Part shown: one piece after another, positions 1-6,439 of the stretch
Layout: each line of letters opens with the position of its first letter
Position numbering within the stretch: the first letter of the stretch is position 1
Source: an uncultured Bacteroidales bacterium
Lineage (GTDB): Bacteria; Bacteroidota; Bacteroidia; Bacteroidales; UBA932
Assembly: GCA_902488725.1 (NCBI GenBank)
Contig: CABTXO010000074.1
Coordinates: 1-7,440 of the forward strand
Reading direction: 5' to 3'
DNA: 7,440 nt
Position numbers and translations under genes: made by a program
Notes under the pieces: generated by a model
Seen by the model: the letters and a program-made list of their open reading frames with translations, nothing else
The model's database searches: none
Told to the model about the DNA's origin: nothing

Positions 1-251
1 ATGTGGTCACGGTCTGGGAATGCGAACTGGACAAGGCGCACTTCGACGCGACGATGGAGCGTGTCGAGGCTGAAATCCATGCAGGCCAGGCTGCCTGGGA
101 AGCCTACCGCGCACGCCGCCGGTTCGACCGCGCTTTCGCCCGCTCCCAGACCCGGCTCCGCCGCCACATCCTCGAAGAGCTCCAGGCGGAACTGGACGAA
201 CAGTACGACATCCCCGCCAGCGTCAAGGCAATGGCACGGCGGTTACAGTAA
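1..251 (+). CDS. vsr: Very short patch repair (Vsr) endonuclease, C-terminal fragment cut by window edge
   Basis: The reading frame starts before the window; the first whole codon is at position 3 and the stop is TAA at 249-251. It begins V-V-T-V-W-E-C-E-L, which matches the late conserved strand of Vsr DNA mismatch endonucleases with its W-E-C motif. Vsr nicks next to T:G mismatches that arise from deamination of 5-methylcytosine and usually accompanies a Dcm-type cytosine methyltransferase. After the motif come about 75 residues rich in Arg, Glu and Ala that look helical and end near I-P-A-S-V; such charged tails occur on Bacteroidota Vsr proteins (recalled, not searched). The catalytic core and the true start lie to the left, so activity cannot be judged. 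The GTG at position 3 is simply the first codon of the frame and not a real start. It converges with the ATPase gene, with 47 bp between them. Confidence 0.72.
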   Translation, partial: VVTVWECELDKAHFDATMERVEAEIHAGQAAWEAYRARRRFDRAFARSQTRLRRHILEELQAELDEQYDIPASVKAMARRLQ

Positions 252-269
252 CCGAGGTTACAAAGACAA

Positions 270-283
270 AAAGAATATTCTTT
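270..283. repeat. Perfect 14-bp palindrome between convergent genes
   Basis: AAAGAATATTCTTT is a perfect palindrome in the 47-bp gap between the Vsr stop and the ATPase stop. It has no GC-rich stem, so it would be a weak terminator; a protein-binding site or chance are equally possible. Confidence 0.3.
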
Positions 284-298
284 CCCTGCAAGTCGCTA

Positions 299-1435
299 CT
301 AGAGGAATTCGCGACGGAACCAAAGTCCGAATACGGGATCCACAAAGCGGAGTGACTTATCAGGCGTCTTTTCGAGGACATCCCGTTCGACAAGGATTCG
401 CTTGTTTTTCGTGATGTTCCCTGCCGATCCGAGATTGTACTTTGACGCAGCCGACCCGGAATGGAGTTTGCTCTCCCCTGCTGCCACAGCCTTCAGCAAC
501 GACAGTTGCGAAACTGACAAGGTGTCAATGTCTTGCATGAACATCACGGCATTCGTGTCGAGCAATGCTTTCAACTGCCGGTAAAAGAGTTCTTCCGTCA
601 CTTCGTTTTCCGTATGGGTCCAGATCAGGAAGCAGAATTGCTGGACATACCAGGAATGACATTCCACCGTGTCACAGATCCGTCCAGCCATTTCATCGGA
701 GATGCGCTTGCCATAATCCCGGAAACTCTTCGTGACGAATGGAACCCAATGTTCCTTCGCGATCTTTCCGAGGACTTTCAGCTGCCCGAAACGATAGAAC
801 GGGTCATTGGAATTTCCGAAAATATTCATCATCATGTGGCGCTTGCTGCCGTACAGGCAGTAGTTCGCCCGGTGGTGGTTCTGCCATACAGAGCGCATGA
901 TCCCCTCCATCTTCTTCCATCCCGGGAATTTCGCAAGCTCCTGGAATTCGTCGATGCAGACGATGATGTGCAGCCCTTTTCTTTCCGCGATGCGTTCGGG
1001 AATATCCAGAATCTTCTCCGCCGATTCCTTCATCGGGCTGTAACTCAACTTCAGGTCGATGGAGTTGGCGGGATCGATGCTCAGACTTACGCTCGGGACG
1101 ACCGACTGAACGAAGGTCTTGAAGTCTGCGATGCTTTTCTCGAGGCTCGTGGCGGCACACTGGACGACTGCCGATGCAAATTTGCTGTAGAAGTCATCCT
1201 CCGATGAAACGGAATATGCGTCCAGATAGCACACCCGGACCTTCTTATCTTCTTTTGCCAGCTCGTCCATTGCCGCCTTCACGAGCGACGACTTGCCCCA
1301 ACGCCTCGGCGACACCAGGGCAACATTGATGCCCCCTCCCAGAAGCATCTTCAGTTCTTTCCTGTCCTCTTCCCGATCGATGAAGTACTCATTCTCGGCG
1401 ATCGTTCCGTATTCAAAAGGGATCTTCATGGCCAT
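299..1435 (-). CDS. AAA ATPase (ATPase_2-like) with C-terminal winged-helix-like region
   Basis: A 378-aa ATP-binding protein of a type common in Bacteroidota. From the ATG at 1435, residues 11-25 hold the F-I-D-R-E-E-D segment that precedes the P-loop in this family. Walker A is S-P-R-R-W-G-K-S-S (42-50), the R-R-W-G-K-S-S variant typical of these ATPases. Walker B is I-I-V-C-I-D-E-F (157-164), and a sensor-like L-Y-G-S-K-R lies at 194-199. Residues about 305-378 resemble a winged helix ending in D-P-V-F-G-L-W-F-R-R, the usual end of the family, so the protein looks complete. Its substrate is unknown; relatives are variously annotated as archaeal-type or STAND-like ATPases. A TTG at 1447 extends the frame by four codons, but it overlaps the -7 box TATATTTG (1445-1452), so the ATG at 1435, or the next one at 1429, is preferred. 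The leader would be only a few bases, with no Shine-Dalgarno. The gene is single, preceded by a repeat-rich promoter, and follows a decayed ATPase of a different subfamily on the same strand. Confidence 0.85.
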   Translation of the reverse strand: MAMKIPFEYGTIAENEYFIDREEDRKELKMLLGGGINVALVSPRRWGKSSLVKAAMDELAKEDKKVRVCYLDAYSVSSEDDFYSKFASAVVQCAATSLEKSIADFKTFVQSVVPSVSLSIDPANSIDLKLSYSPMKESAEKILDIPERIAERKGLHIIVCIDEFQELAKFPGWKKMEGIMRSVWQNHHRANYCLYGSKRHMMMNIFGNSNDPFYRFGQLKVLGKIAKEHWVPFVTKSFRDYGKRISDEMAGRICDTVECHSWYVQQFCFLIWTHTENEVTEELFYRQLKALLDTNAVMFMQDIDTLSVSQLSLLKAVAAGESKLHSGSAASKYNLGSAGNITKNKRILVERDVLEKTPDKSLRFVDPVFGLWFRREFL

Positions 1436-1444
1436 GTCTTTTTG

Positions 1445-1452
1445 CAAATATA
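1445..1452 (-). promoter_or_regulatory. Bacteroidota-type -7 box TATATTTG of the ATPase gene
   Basis: TATATTTG on the minus strand fits the Bacteroidota consensus TAnnTTTG exactly and lies 9 bp before the ATG at 1435. A good -33 TTTG is not at the usual distance: the nearest TTTG is only 11 bp upstream (1464-1467), and the expected place is taken by the A/T-rich tandem repeats. That pattern suggests a promoter dependent on, or blocked by, a factor bound to the repeats. A second box-like match, TATGTTTG at 1525-1532 on the minus strand, could start a longer leader through the repeats, but its -33 partner is also poorly spaced. Confidence 0.55.
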
Positions 1453-1453
1453 A

Positions 1454-1494
1454 AAAATTTTACCAAATAGTAAAATACCGATTGGTAAAATTTT
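1454..1494. repeat. Operator-like element: perfect 13-bp inverted repeat built from two 15-bp tandem repeats
   Basis: Read on the + strand, AAAATTTTACCAA (1454-1466) and TTGGTAAAATTTT (1482-1494) are perfect inverted repeats separated by 15 bp. Read on the minus strand, the same DNA holds two tandem 15-mers, ATTTTACCAATCGGT (1491-1477) and ATTTTACTATTTGGT (1476-1462), identical at 12 of 15 positions. The element sits immediately upstream of the -7 box and covers the -33 region of the ATPase gene. This placement suggests an operator for a dimeric regulator, possibly autoregulation through the winged-helix-like end of the ATPase itself. The repeats are seen; the role is inferred. Confidence 0.6.
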
Positions 1495-1637
1495 ATAATA
1501 GACTGATTCACTTGTCTAAAGCATCAAACATATTTTTACAAAAGGCCAAAGAGTCCAGTGAATCGGCCGCCGGTGATGTTCGTTCCAATTTTGCTGACGT
1601 TGGCAAAATAGGAATGACGGGAGTGGGTGAAGCGAAC

Positions 1638-2854
1638 TCACATCTCATTGAGCGAAAGGCCGACATAGTCGATCTTCCACCTTTTGTGGTGTGCGACGAT
1701 CTTGGCGGACTTGTCGACAAGTTCCGCCTGGTTGAACTTCTCCGGATTCCGTTAGCACTCCCCGAACACGATTTCCCGCGCGTTGTCGTTCACCACCACG
1801 AGATCAATCTCTTTGTCCTCCCCCCGCCTGCCAGTGCTACCCTTCTCCCAGTAGTTCGTAACCTGGTTGTACGCCCCCGTCTCCTGGTAGCACTGCCTGA
1901 AATAGCGTTCAAGAATATGCCCGGAAAAAGTCTCATAGTCCTCTGCAATTCTAGCCCGGACATATTCCATATTGCCGATCTCGTCCGCGCTCCGGTACTT
2001 GTAGATGAAGCGGAACCAGAATGTCAGGAAGTTGTCCGCCAGCACGAACCGCAGATTGCGCATCTTTTCCCGGCCATGTAGGGACGGACCTTCGAAACGA
2101 TGCCGTAGTCGTTCTCCAGCCGATTCAGGTAGCCTCCAGTTTCGAAACCGACATATTTGGTCATGTCGCCCCTGGAAGTCCTTCCCCCGTACAGCGCCGC
2201 CAGCACCGAAAAGTAGTTCCCGTAGTCTCGCCCGAATTCATCGGAAAGCAACTCGCACCCCTCGTCCAGGAAGAAGGATCCCATCGAGACGACTGCATCA
2301 ATCATGGCTTGTTTTGAATATGCCTTCTGCTCGATCAGCAGTTCGACATATTTCGCGACGCCCCCGGTGATCATGTACAAGGCCAGCAGGTCCTCGTTCG
2401 TGTAAGACGGGTAGTTGTCCGACAGAATGGTCTTGAGCATTTCGGCGGAAAACGGCTTGATCCTGAAACGGGCAGTCGCACGTCCGTAGAGCGGCTCACC
2501 CTTGTCCTCGAAGATCTTCTTCATCTTGGAATAGACGGAGCCGCAGATGACCAGATTGATCCTGCTCCCCTCCTTGTTCTCATCCCAGACATCTTGAAAA
2601 TCAGCGAATATGCCTTCACCGACGTACCGAAAGTTCTGGAACTCGTCGAAGACCAGCGTGAAATACTTCCGCAAGGAAAGTTTCATGATGGCCGCGAACA
2701 AGCACTTCAGCGATGTGAAGTTTCCCGGGTCTTCGCCCAGCGCCTCGCGAACCACGCCGCTCAGTTCTTCGCACAGCAGTGCCTCGCACTTCTTCCCCAC
2801 GAAGAAATAGACAAACGGAATGCTCGAAAACGCCGCCTTGATGAGCGATGAAGA
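1638..2854 (-). pseudogene. Decayed ATPase_2/DUF234 family ATP-binding protein
   Basis: The pieces together read as one protein of the ATPase_2 + DUF234 type. The first recognisable residues are S-S-S-L-I-K-A-A-F near 2854, equivalent to the residues just after the Walker A G-K. Then come P-F-V-Y-F-F-V-G-K-K, Walker B L-V-F-D-E-F-Q (about 2650), sensor V-I-C-G-S-V-Y (about 2545) and the T-G-G-V-A-K-Y segment (about 2360). After a frameshift follow D-N-F-L-T-F-W-F-R-F-I-Y, the D-Y-E-T-F-S-G-H segment and the nuclease-like E-I-D-L-V-V-V. There are three lesions. (1) The 5' end with the Walker A lysine is missing; upstream sequence is unrelated. (2) One base is missing in the run at 2065-2068, so the frame ends at 2024 while the correct continuation is in another frame (V-R-P-Y-M-A-G-K then M-R-N-L-R-F). 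(3) A TAA at 1752-1754 stands where the family has a Lys codon (G-E-C-K-R-N), and 37 codons of good family sequence follow to TGA at 1638-1640. An active product is very unlikely. Confidence 0.85.
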
Positions 2855-2869
2855 TGCAATGGTATTGCC

Positions 2870-2887
2870 GAGGCCCCTTAGGGCCTC
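2870..2887. repeat. GC-rich perfect hairpin beside the truncation point of the ATPase pseudogene
   Basis: GAGGCCC (2870-2876), loop CTTA, GGGCCTC (2881-2887) forms a 7-bp perfect GC-rich stem. It lacks a strong T run on either side, so a terminator role is weak; it could be a leftover terminator or an end of the event that removed the ATPase 5' end 16 bp away. The rest of 2888-3049 shows no convincing gene. Confidence 0.4.
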
Positions 2888-3049
2888 ATTTAGGTAAGCT
2901 GATGGCGCCGATTACATTACGAGTCCCTTTGCGTAAGGCTCTAGATTCCTTGACAAAGAGTAGAATATTCCTAGGGAAGTCCAACCCTTGGAACTTTGAA
3001 ATGCCGGAAATAAGTCGTATCATTACATGATGATTGACTGAAGCTGGAA

Positions 3050-5116
3050 ATGAATTGCTACTATAAAGACTCCATCGTCGACTTCCTTTCGAAGGAGCCG
3101 AAGCGGATACTCGAATCGCTTGCGCTGCAAGGCGGCAATGAACCGCCCCAGGTTCAAGCCTGGGAAGAAGAAATCGACTTGCTGCAGGACATACTCGGAA
3201 CGCACTTCTCCGACGAATTCGGAGAAATCATCTTTGAATATTCCATTCCCCGGCTGGCCAAGCGCGTAGATGTCGTTCTGTTGCTGCGCGGTCTCATATT
3301 CGTGCTTGAGTTCAAAGCCGGCTCAGACGTTTTCCTTCAGGCAGACATGGAGCAAGTGATGGATTATGCGCTGGACCTGAAAAACTTCCACAAAGAAAGT
3401 CATCATCGGATCATCGTCCCGATTCTGATTGCGATGCAGGCGGAAGCGCATTCGATGCGGCTCTTTTCATCGGTCTATGACGATGCCATTTACAATCCCC
3501 TCTTGGTCGGATCGAACAAGCTCGGCGAAGCCATTCTGAATACGGTCGCTAACGAACCCGGGAAGCAGTTCACCCCTGAAGAAATATTCAGATGGGACAT
3601 CAGCCGCTACGAGCCGACCCCGACCATCATCGAGGCCGCAAGCGCGCTCTACCTGAATCACACGGTCGAAGAGATCACCCGCAGCGACGCGTCCGGCGAA
3701 TCATTGCGGAATACGACCAATTACATCCTGGACGTAATCGAAGACAGTCGCATTCATAACCGCAAGAGCATCTGTTTCGTCACGGGTGTTCCAGGGGCAG
3801 GCAAGACGTTGGTCGGTCTGAACGTGGCAATCGAGCAGTCAAAGAGAAGCGATGAGAGCAAGCAAGATCTGGCGGTTTATCTATCGGGTAACGGCCCATT
3901 GGTCAAGGTCCTTACGGCAGCGCTCGCAAAGGACAAAGCGGAAAGAGAAGGCTGCAAACCGAGTGATGCCAAGCGTGAAGTGAGCCGGTTTATTCAGGAG
4001 ATTTACAACTACCGCGAACAGATGCTCGGAAAGGTCAAAACGCCCATCGTTGACGGTAAAATCGAGATCGATGAAAATCGCTCACTTGCTGAAGAGAAAT
4101 CCGGCTATGCCGAAATCGAACATATCGCGATCTTCGATGAGGCCCAGCGATCATGGAACAACAAGAAACTGGCGGACTGGCTCTCTCGTGGTGGCAGCTT
4201 CGGCAATAAACGCAAAGTCAAAGGGTTCCCCTTGTCCGAAGCGGAGTTCCTGATCTGGTCCCTCGACCTACGGAAGGACTGGGCTGTCATCATCTGCCTG
4301 GTGGGCGGCGGTCAGGAAATCCATACCGGCGAGGCCGGTATCGGAGAATGGATCCGTGCCGTGAACGAGTCGTTCCCGAGCTGGCGCATCTATGTCTCCG
4401 ACCATCTGGAAGAGAAAGAATATGCCGAAGGAAAAGTCAAAGAGCTGCTTGAAGCAAATGACAATAAAACCTTTGCAACCAGCCTGCATCTTGCTGCTTC
4501 CATGCGCTCATTCCGGGCCGAAAAAATGTCAGCATTTGTGCATGCCCTCTTGGAATTGCACATCGAATCGGCTCGGGAACTCTATTCGGAGATACGGGAG
4601 AAATATCCAATCGTTCTCACGCGGGATGTGGCGGCTGCGAAGCGATGGTTACGCAACAAGGCGCGTGGTACCGAACGATACGGGTTGATCGTCTCCTCCC
4701 GCGCGGAACGCTTGCGCCCCCTGGCGATTGATGTGAAACGGAAATGCGATGTGGAGCATTGGTTCCTGGAGGACAAGAAAGATCTCAAATCGTCTTTCTT
4801 TCTGGAAGATGTCGCGACAGAATTCGATATTCAGGGACTCGAGCTCGACTGGACCTGCGTGGCCTGGGACGGTGATCTGCGCTATTGTGACGGCGAATGG
4901 GATTACTACTATTTCTCCCGCAACCGGTGGCAGCACAACCGACAGCCGGAGAACCGTTCATACCAGCTCAACGCCTACCGCGTCCTGCTGACCCGTGCCC
5001 GGCAAGGCATGGTGCTCCTGGTTCCCTGGGGAGATCCCGAAGACGAGACCCGCCTGCCTGAATTCTACGACAGCACCTACAACTTCCTGAAATCCATCGG
5101 ATTCGATACGATCTAA
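3050..5116 (+). CDS. Nuclease-helicase: PD-(D/E)xK-like domain fused to DUF2075 SF1 helicase
   Basis: A complete 688-aa protein. Residues about 55-125 look like a PD-(D/E)xK nuclease fold: R-V-D-V-V (D74), then V-L-E-F-K-A-G (E87, K89), then Q-V-M-D-Y-A (Q102), the usual D...ExK...Q order. The helicase part follows: Walker A G-V-P-G-A-G-K-T (246-253), motif II I-F-D-E-A-Q (361-366), motif III-like L-V-G-G-G-Q-E (417-423), L-A-A-S-M-R-S-F (481-488), motif V-like F-D-I-Q-G-L-E (592-598) and motif VI Y-R-V-L-L-T-R-A-R (643-651). This is the DUF2075 family, superfamily 1 helicases related to the Schlafen helicase part. All key residues are present, so the enzyme should be active on nucleic acid. 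The layout resembles the staphylococcal nuclease-helicase immunity protein Nhi (from memory), so an anti-phage role is plausible but inferred. The ATG at 3050 is the first in frame. No strong Shine-Dalgarno or promoter is visible; GAACTTTG at 2991-2998 is a weak -7 candidate. It stands alone, divergent from the ATPase pseudogene and convergent with the amidohydrolase. Confidence 0.85.
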   Translation: MNCYYKDSIVDFLSKEPKRILESLALQGGNEPPQVQAWEEEIDLLQDILGTHFSDEFGEIIFEYSIPRLAKRVDVVLLLRGLIFVLEFKAGSDVFLQADMEQVMDYALDLKNFHKESHHRIIVPILIAMQAEAHSMRLFSSVYDDAIYNPLLVGSNKLGEAILNTVANEPGKQFTPEEIFRWDISRYEPTPTIIEAASALYLNHTVEEITRSDASGESLRNTTNYILDVIEDSRIHNRKSICFVTGVPGAGKTLVGLNVAIEQSKRSDESKQDLAVYLSGNGPLVKVLTAALAKDKAEREGCKPSDAKREVSRFIQEIYNYREQMLGKVKTPIVDGKIEIDENRSLAEEKSGYAEIEHIAIFDEAQRSWNNKKLADWLSRGGSFGNKRKVKGFPLSEAEFLIWSLDLRKDWAVIICLVGGGQEIHTGEAGIGEWIRAVNESFPSWRIYVSDHLEEKEYAEGKVKELLEANDNKTFATSLHLAASMRSFRAEKMSAFVHALLELHIESARELYSEIREKYPIVLTRDVAAAKRWLRNKARGTERYGLIVSSRAERLRPLAIDVKRKCDVEHWFLEDKKDLKSSFFLEDVATEFDIQGLELDWTCVAWDGDLRYCDGEWDYYYFSRNRWQHNRQPENRSYQLNAYRVLLTRARQGMVLLVPWGDPEDETRLPEFYDSTYNFLKSIGFDTI

Positions 5117-5158
5117 CACATCTTTACCTGCCGTCAAACTGATTTCCGATATCTTTCA

Positions 5159-5908
5159 CTACATCCCCAGCAGTTCGGCGTACAGGGACTGGATGTCGCC
5201 GACCAGCTTGGTAAAGTTCTCGCGCTTTTCCAGGGTGGTTTCGTGCATGTAGAGCCGCTTGTTGACTGCGATCATCAGCGACTTGTAGTGCGCCGGGGTG
5301 TCGATGGTCTTGGAGCAGGGAAACGGGGTGTTGAACGAGACGCGGTAGCCCCGTTCGAGAAAATATTCTTCGACAAGAAACAGGGTGTGGTCATCCGGTC
5401 GCGTGAAATCCTCGTTGAAACCCAGGTCGATGTCCACCCCGCGGGCCTTCATCATGTCCGGCTGCAGGACGGTGGGACCGCTGCTGAAGCTGTGGCAATC
5501 GAGGAGCAGGGAGCAGTGGTGCCGGATGGTGAGGCTGGCAAGCCGGTACTGGTGGTCCAGATATTTCTGCAGATAGCGGCTGTCGCTTTCCTCGGTTCCG
5601 CGGGGGTCGAGATACCCGCGGGAGGTTAGGAGGAACCGGGAGGAAGTGATGCCGAGCTTTTCCGCCTCGAGGGGATCGTGGCTGAGCCGCTCGACATCGA
5701 CAAGGGTCCTGCAGGTGTCGAAGACCACCGGGACGATCTGCTCCGAAGGAGTTGCCGGGACGAAGAGTTCGTCCGTGTACCAGTCGATGAGCGGAGTCGC
5801 CTGACGAAGGAAGCTCCGGCCGCGAAGGTCCGTCGCGTTCAGACCGGCGAAGGAAAAGTCCGCCGACGCGTGCGGAACGTGGAGAATGAGCGTGTTGTAC
5901 AGATGCAT
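5159..5908 (-). CDS. N-formylglutamate amidohydrolase family protein
   Basis: A 249-aa cytoplasmic protein, normal length for the N-formylglutamate amidohydrolase (FGase) family. The family enzyme releases formate from N-formyl-L-glutamate at the end of one histidine degradation route. Visible family marks: H-V-P-H-A-S (10-15), the metal-site-like start; D-W-Y-T-D-E-L-F (42-49); C-R-T-L-V-D-V-E-R (66-74); L-L-L-D-C-H-S-F (134-141) with the metal-binding D-x-H; D-I-D-L-G-F-N (159-165); F-N-T-P-F-P (192-197); and M-I-A-V-N-K-R-L-Y (212-220). No other histidine-utilisation gene is in the window, so the true substrate may differ. The ATG at 5908 lies directly before the conserved N-terminal strand and has no Shine-Dalgarno. 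TATATTCA at 5924-5931 is an imperfect -7 box, so the gene may have its own short-leader promoter after the terminator of the upstream RNA on the same strand. The 42-bp gap to the converging helicase gene shows no obvious hairpin. Confidence 0.9.
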   Translation of the reverse strand: MHLYNTLILHVPHASADFSFAGLNATDLRGRSFLRQATPLIDWYTDELFVPATPSEQIVPVVFDTCRTLVDVERLSHDPLEAEKLGITSSRFLLTSRGYLDPRGTEESDSRYLQKYLDHQYRLASLTIRHHCSLLLDCHSFSSGPTVLQPDMMKARGVDIDLGFNEDFTRPDDHTLFLVEEYFLERGYRVSFNTPFPCSKTIDTPAHYKSLMIAVNKRLYMHETTLEKRENFTKLVGDIQSLYAELLGM

Positions 5909-5981
5909 GACGTTTGGTGTTTTTGAATATATTCATCCAAGCCTACCCGAGAAGGGAATTGCACCAAACACCGCCGTGTAC

Positions 5982-6013
5982 AAAAAACCCCCGCAGCGAA
6001 GCACTGTCAGGGA
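5982..6013 (-). terminator. Rho-independent terminator of the candidate small RNA
   Basis: On the minus strand CCC (6012-6010), a stem CAGTG-CTT-CGCTG (6006-5994, one G-T pair) and GGG (5990-5988) are followed by six T (5987-5982). The outer CCC/GGG pairing is separated from the inner stem by a small internal loop. Position and orientation fit the end of the structured transcript and would shield the amidohydrolase gene from read-through. Confidence 0.55.
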
Positions 6014-6151
6014 GTCTGTGAGTGAGCATTTTTTGGCATCTGCCCGCATCTGCCTTTCGGCAAACCACCGTGATCGGGGGGCCCTCCGGCCCGTCCGACT
6101 CGGTTGGTACACATCGCTGTGTTCTGGATGCATTCCAAACTCATCGAGCTT
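5982..6151 (-). ncRNA. Candidate structured small RNA, about 170 nt, possibly 6S-like (Bacteroidales-1 type)
   Basis: The span has a TATCTTTG promoter box just upstream and a terminator at its end. In between, three hairpins close to a stem. Arm 1 (6109-6122) is ACACA-GCGA-TGTGT on the minus strand, with a GNRA loop. Arm 2 (6064-6108) is long: ACCA(a)CCG pairs with CGGTGGT, TCGG with CCGA, and GGGCC with GGCCC around a GGAG loop. Arm 3 (6051-6062) is TGCC-GAAA-GGCA. The base stem uses GATG (6127-6130) with CATC (6037-6040, or the duplicate at 6047-6050), CCAAA (6135-6139) with TTTGG (6032-6036), and CTCA (6140-6143) with TGAG (6023-6026). Length, a single long rod with small side hairpins, and its own promoter fit a 6S RNA, which binds housekeeping RNA polymerase. 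I did not find hallmarks of SRP RNA, tmRNA or RNase P. The structure is by eye; the family name is inference. Open frames across this span on both strands are unlike known proteins. Confidence 0.5.
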
Positions 6152-6157
6152 GCACCG

Positions 6158-6165
6158 CAAAGATA
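6158..6165 (-). promoter_or_regulatory. -7 box TATCTTTG of the candidate small RNA
   Basis: TATCTTTG on the minus strand matches TAnnTTTG exactly. A TTGG lies about 22 bp upstream as a possible -33 element. Transcription would start near 6151-6150, at the A-A that precedes the first paired bases of the RNA. Confidence 0.6.
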
Positions 6166-6400
6166 CGAATATTTCCGGCTCCCCGACCCAATCCGGCGAA
6201 AGAAATTCCCTTTCGAAGAATCCCCGGCCAACATCACTGCACAGCCGTACACTCGGCCACGAAAACAGCCTCCTGTGTGGCTGAATGTACGCGTATCGTT
6301 CGGACAACGCTGCCCCGACCTCTGGCGGCAGGCCCGAATCAGCAGTGGCAGGTTTCGGCAGGCAGGAATAGACGCATGATGCATCTGGGCACCTCCTCAC
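6166..6400. other. Stretch with no recognisable gene
   Basis: Between the small RNA promoter and the lipoprotein promoter several frames are open on both strands, but none has recognisable motifs, a persuasive start or protein-like composition. No clear inverted repeat, tRNA or insertion-sequence end was seen. It may hold upstream regulatory sequence for the RNA or degraded coding sequence. Confidence 0.4.
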
Positions 6401-6405
6401 AGTTT

Positions 6406-6435
6406 TTTGTTTCCAAACATTTTTCAATATCTTTG
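6406..6435 (+). promoter_or_regulatory. Bacteroidota-type promoter of the lipoprotein gene
   Basis: TTTG (6406-6409), an 18-bp spacer, and TATCTTTG (6428-6435) match the -33/-7 consensus of the Bacteroidota housekeeping sigma factor well. The start of transcription would fall at about 6440-6443, on top of the first possible ATG, so the message is either leaderless or begins translation at the next ATG (6455). Confidence 0.65.
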
Positions 6436-6439
6436 AAAT

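Noticed and set aside
533..1207. Long + strand open frame of 224 codons
   Set aside because: It lies wholly opposite the ATPase gene with its Walker motifs and has no family-like features.
1508..1720. 70-codon minus-strand frame
   Set aside because: It overlaps, in the wrong frame, the preserved tail of the ATPase pseudogene and shows no motif.
2061..2070. Possible programmed -1 frameshift in the ATPase
   Set aside because: The run reads GGG AAA AGA in the original frame, which is not a proper slippery heptamer, and the gene also has a nonsense codon and no Walker A, so decay explains it better.
1293..2081. 262-codon + strand frame
   Set aside because: It spans the ATPase start, the promoter repeats and the antisense of the DUF234 remnant; it is a shadow.
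2848..3030. Small + strand frame of 60 codons and an opposite 45-codon frame (2886-3023 minus)
   Set aside because: Both are open over the same DNA, neither has a recognisable motif or start signal, and the + frame begins inside the ATPase remnant.
4649..4936. Minus-strand frames inside the helicase gene
   Set aside because: They are antisense shadows of conserved helicase sequence.
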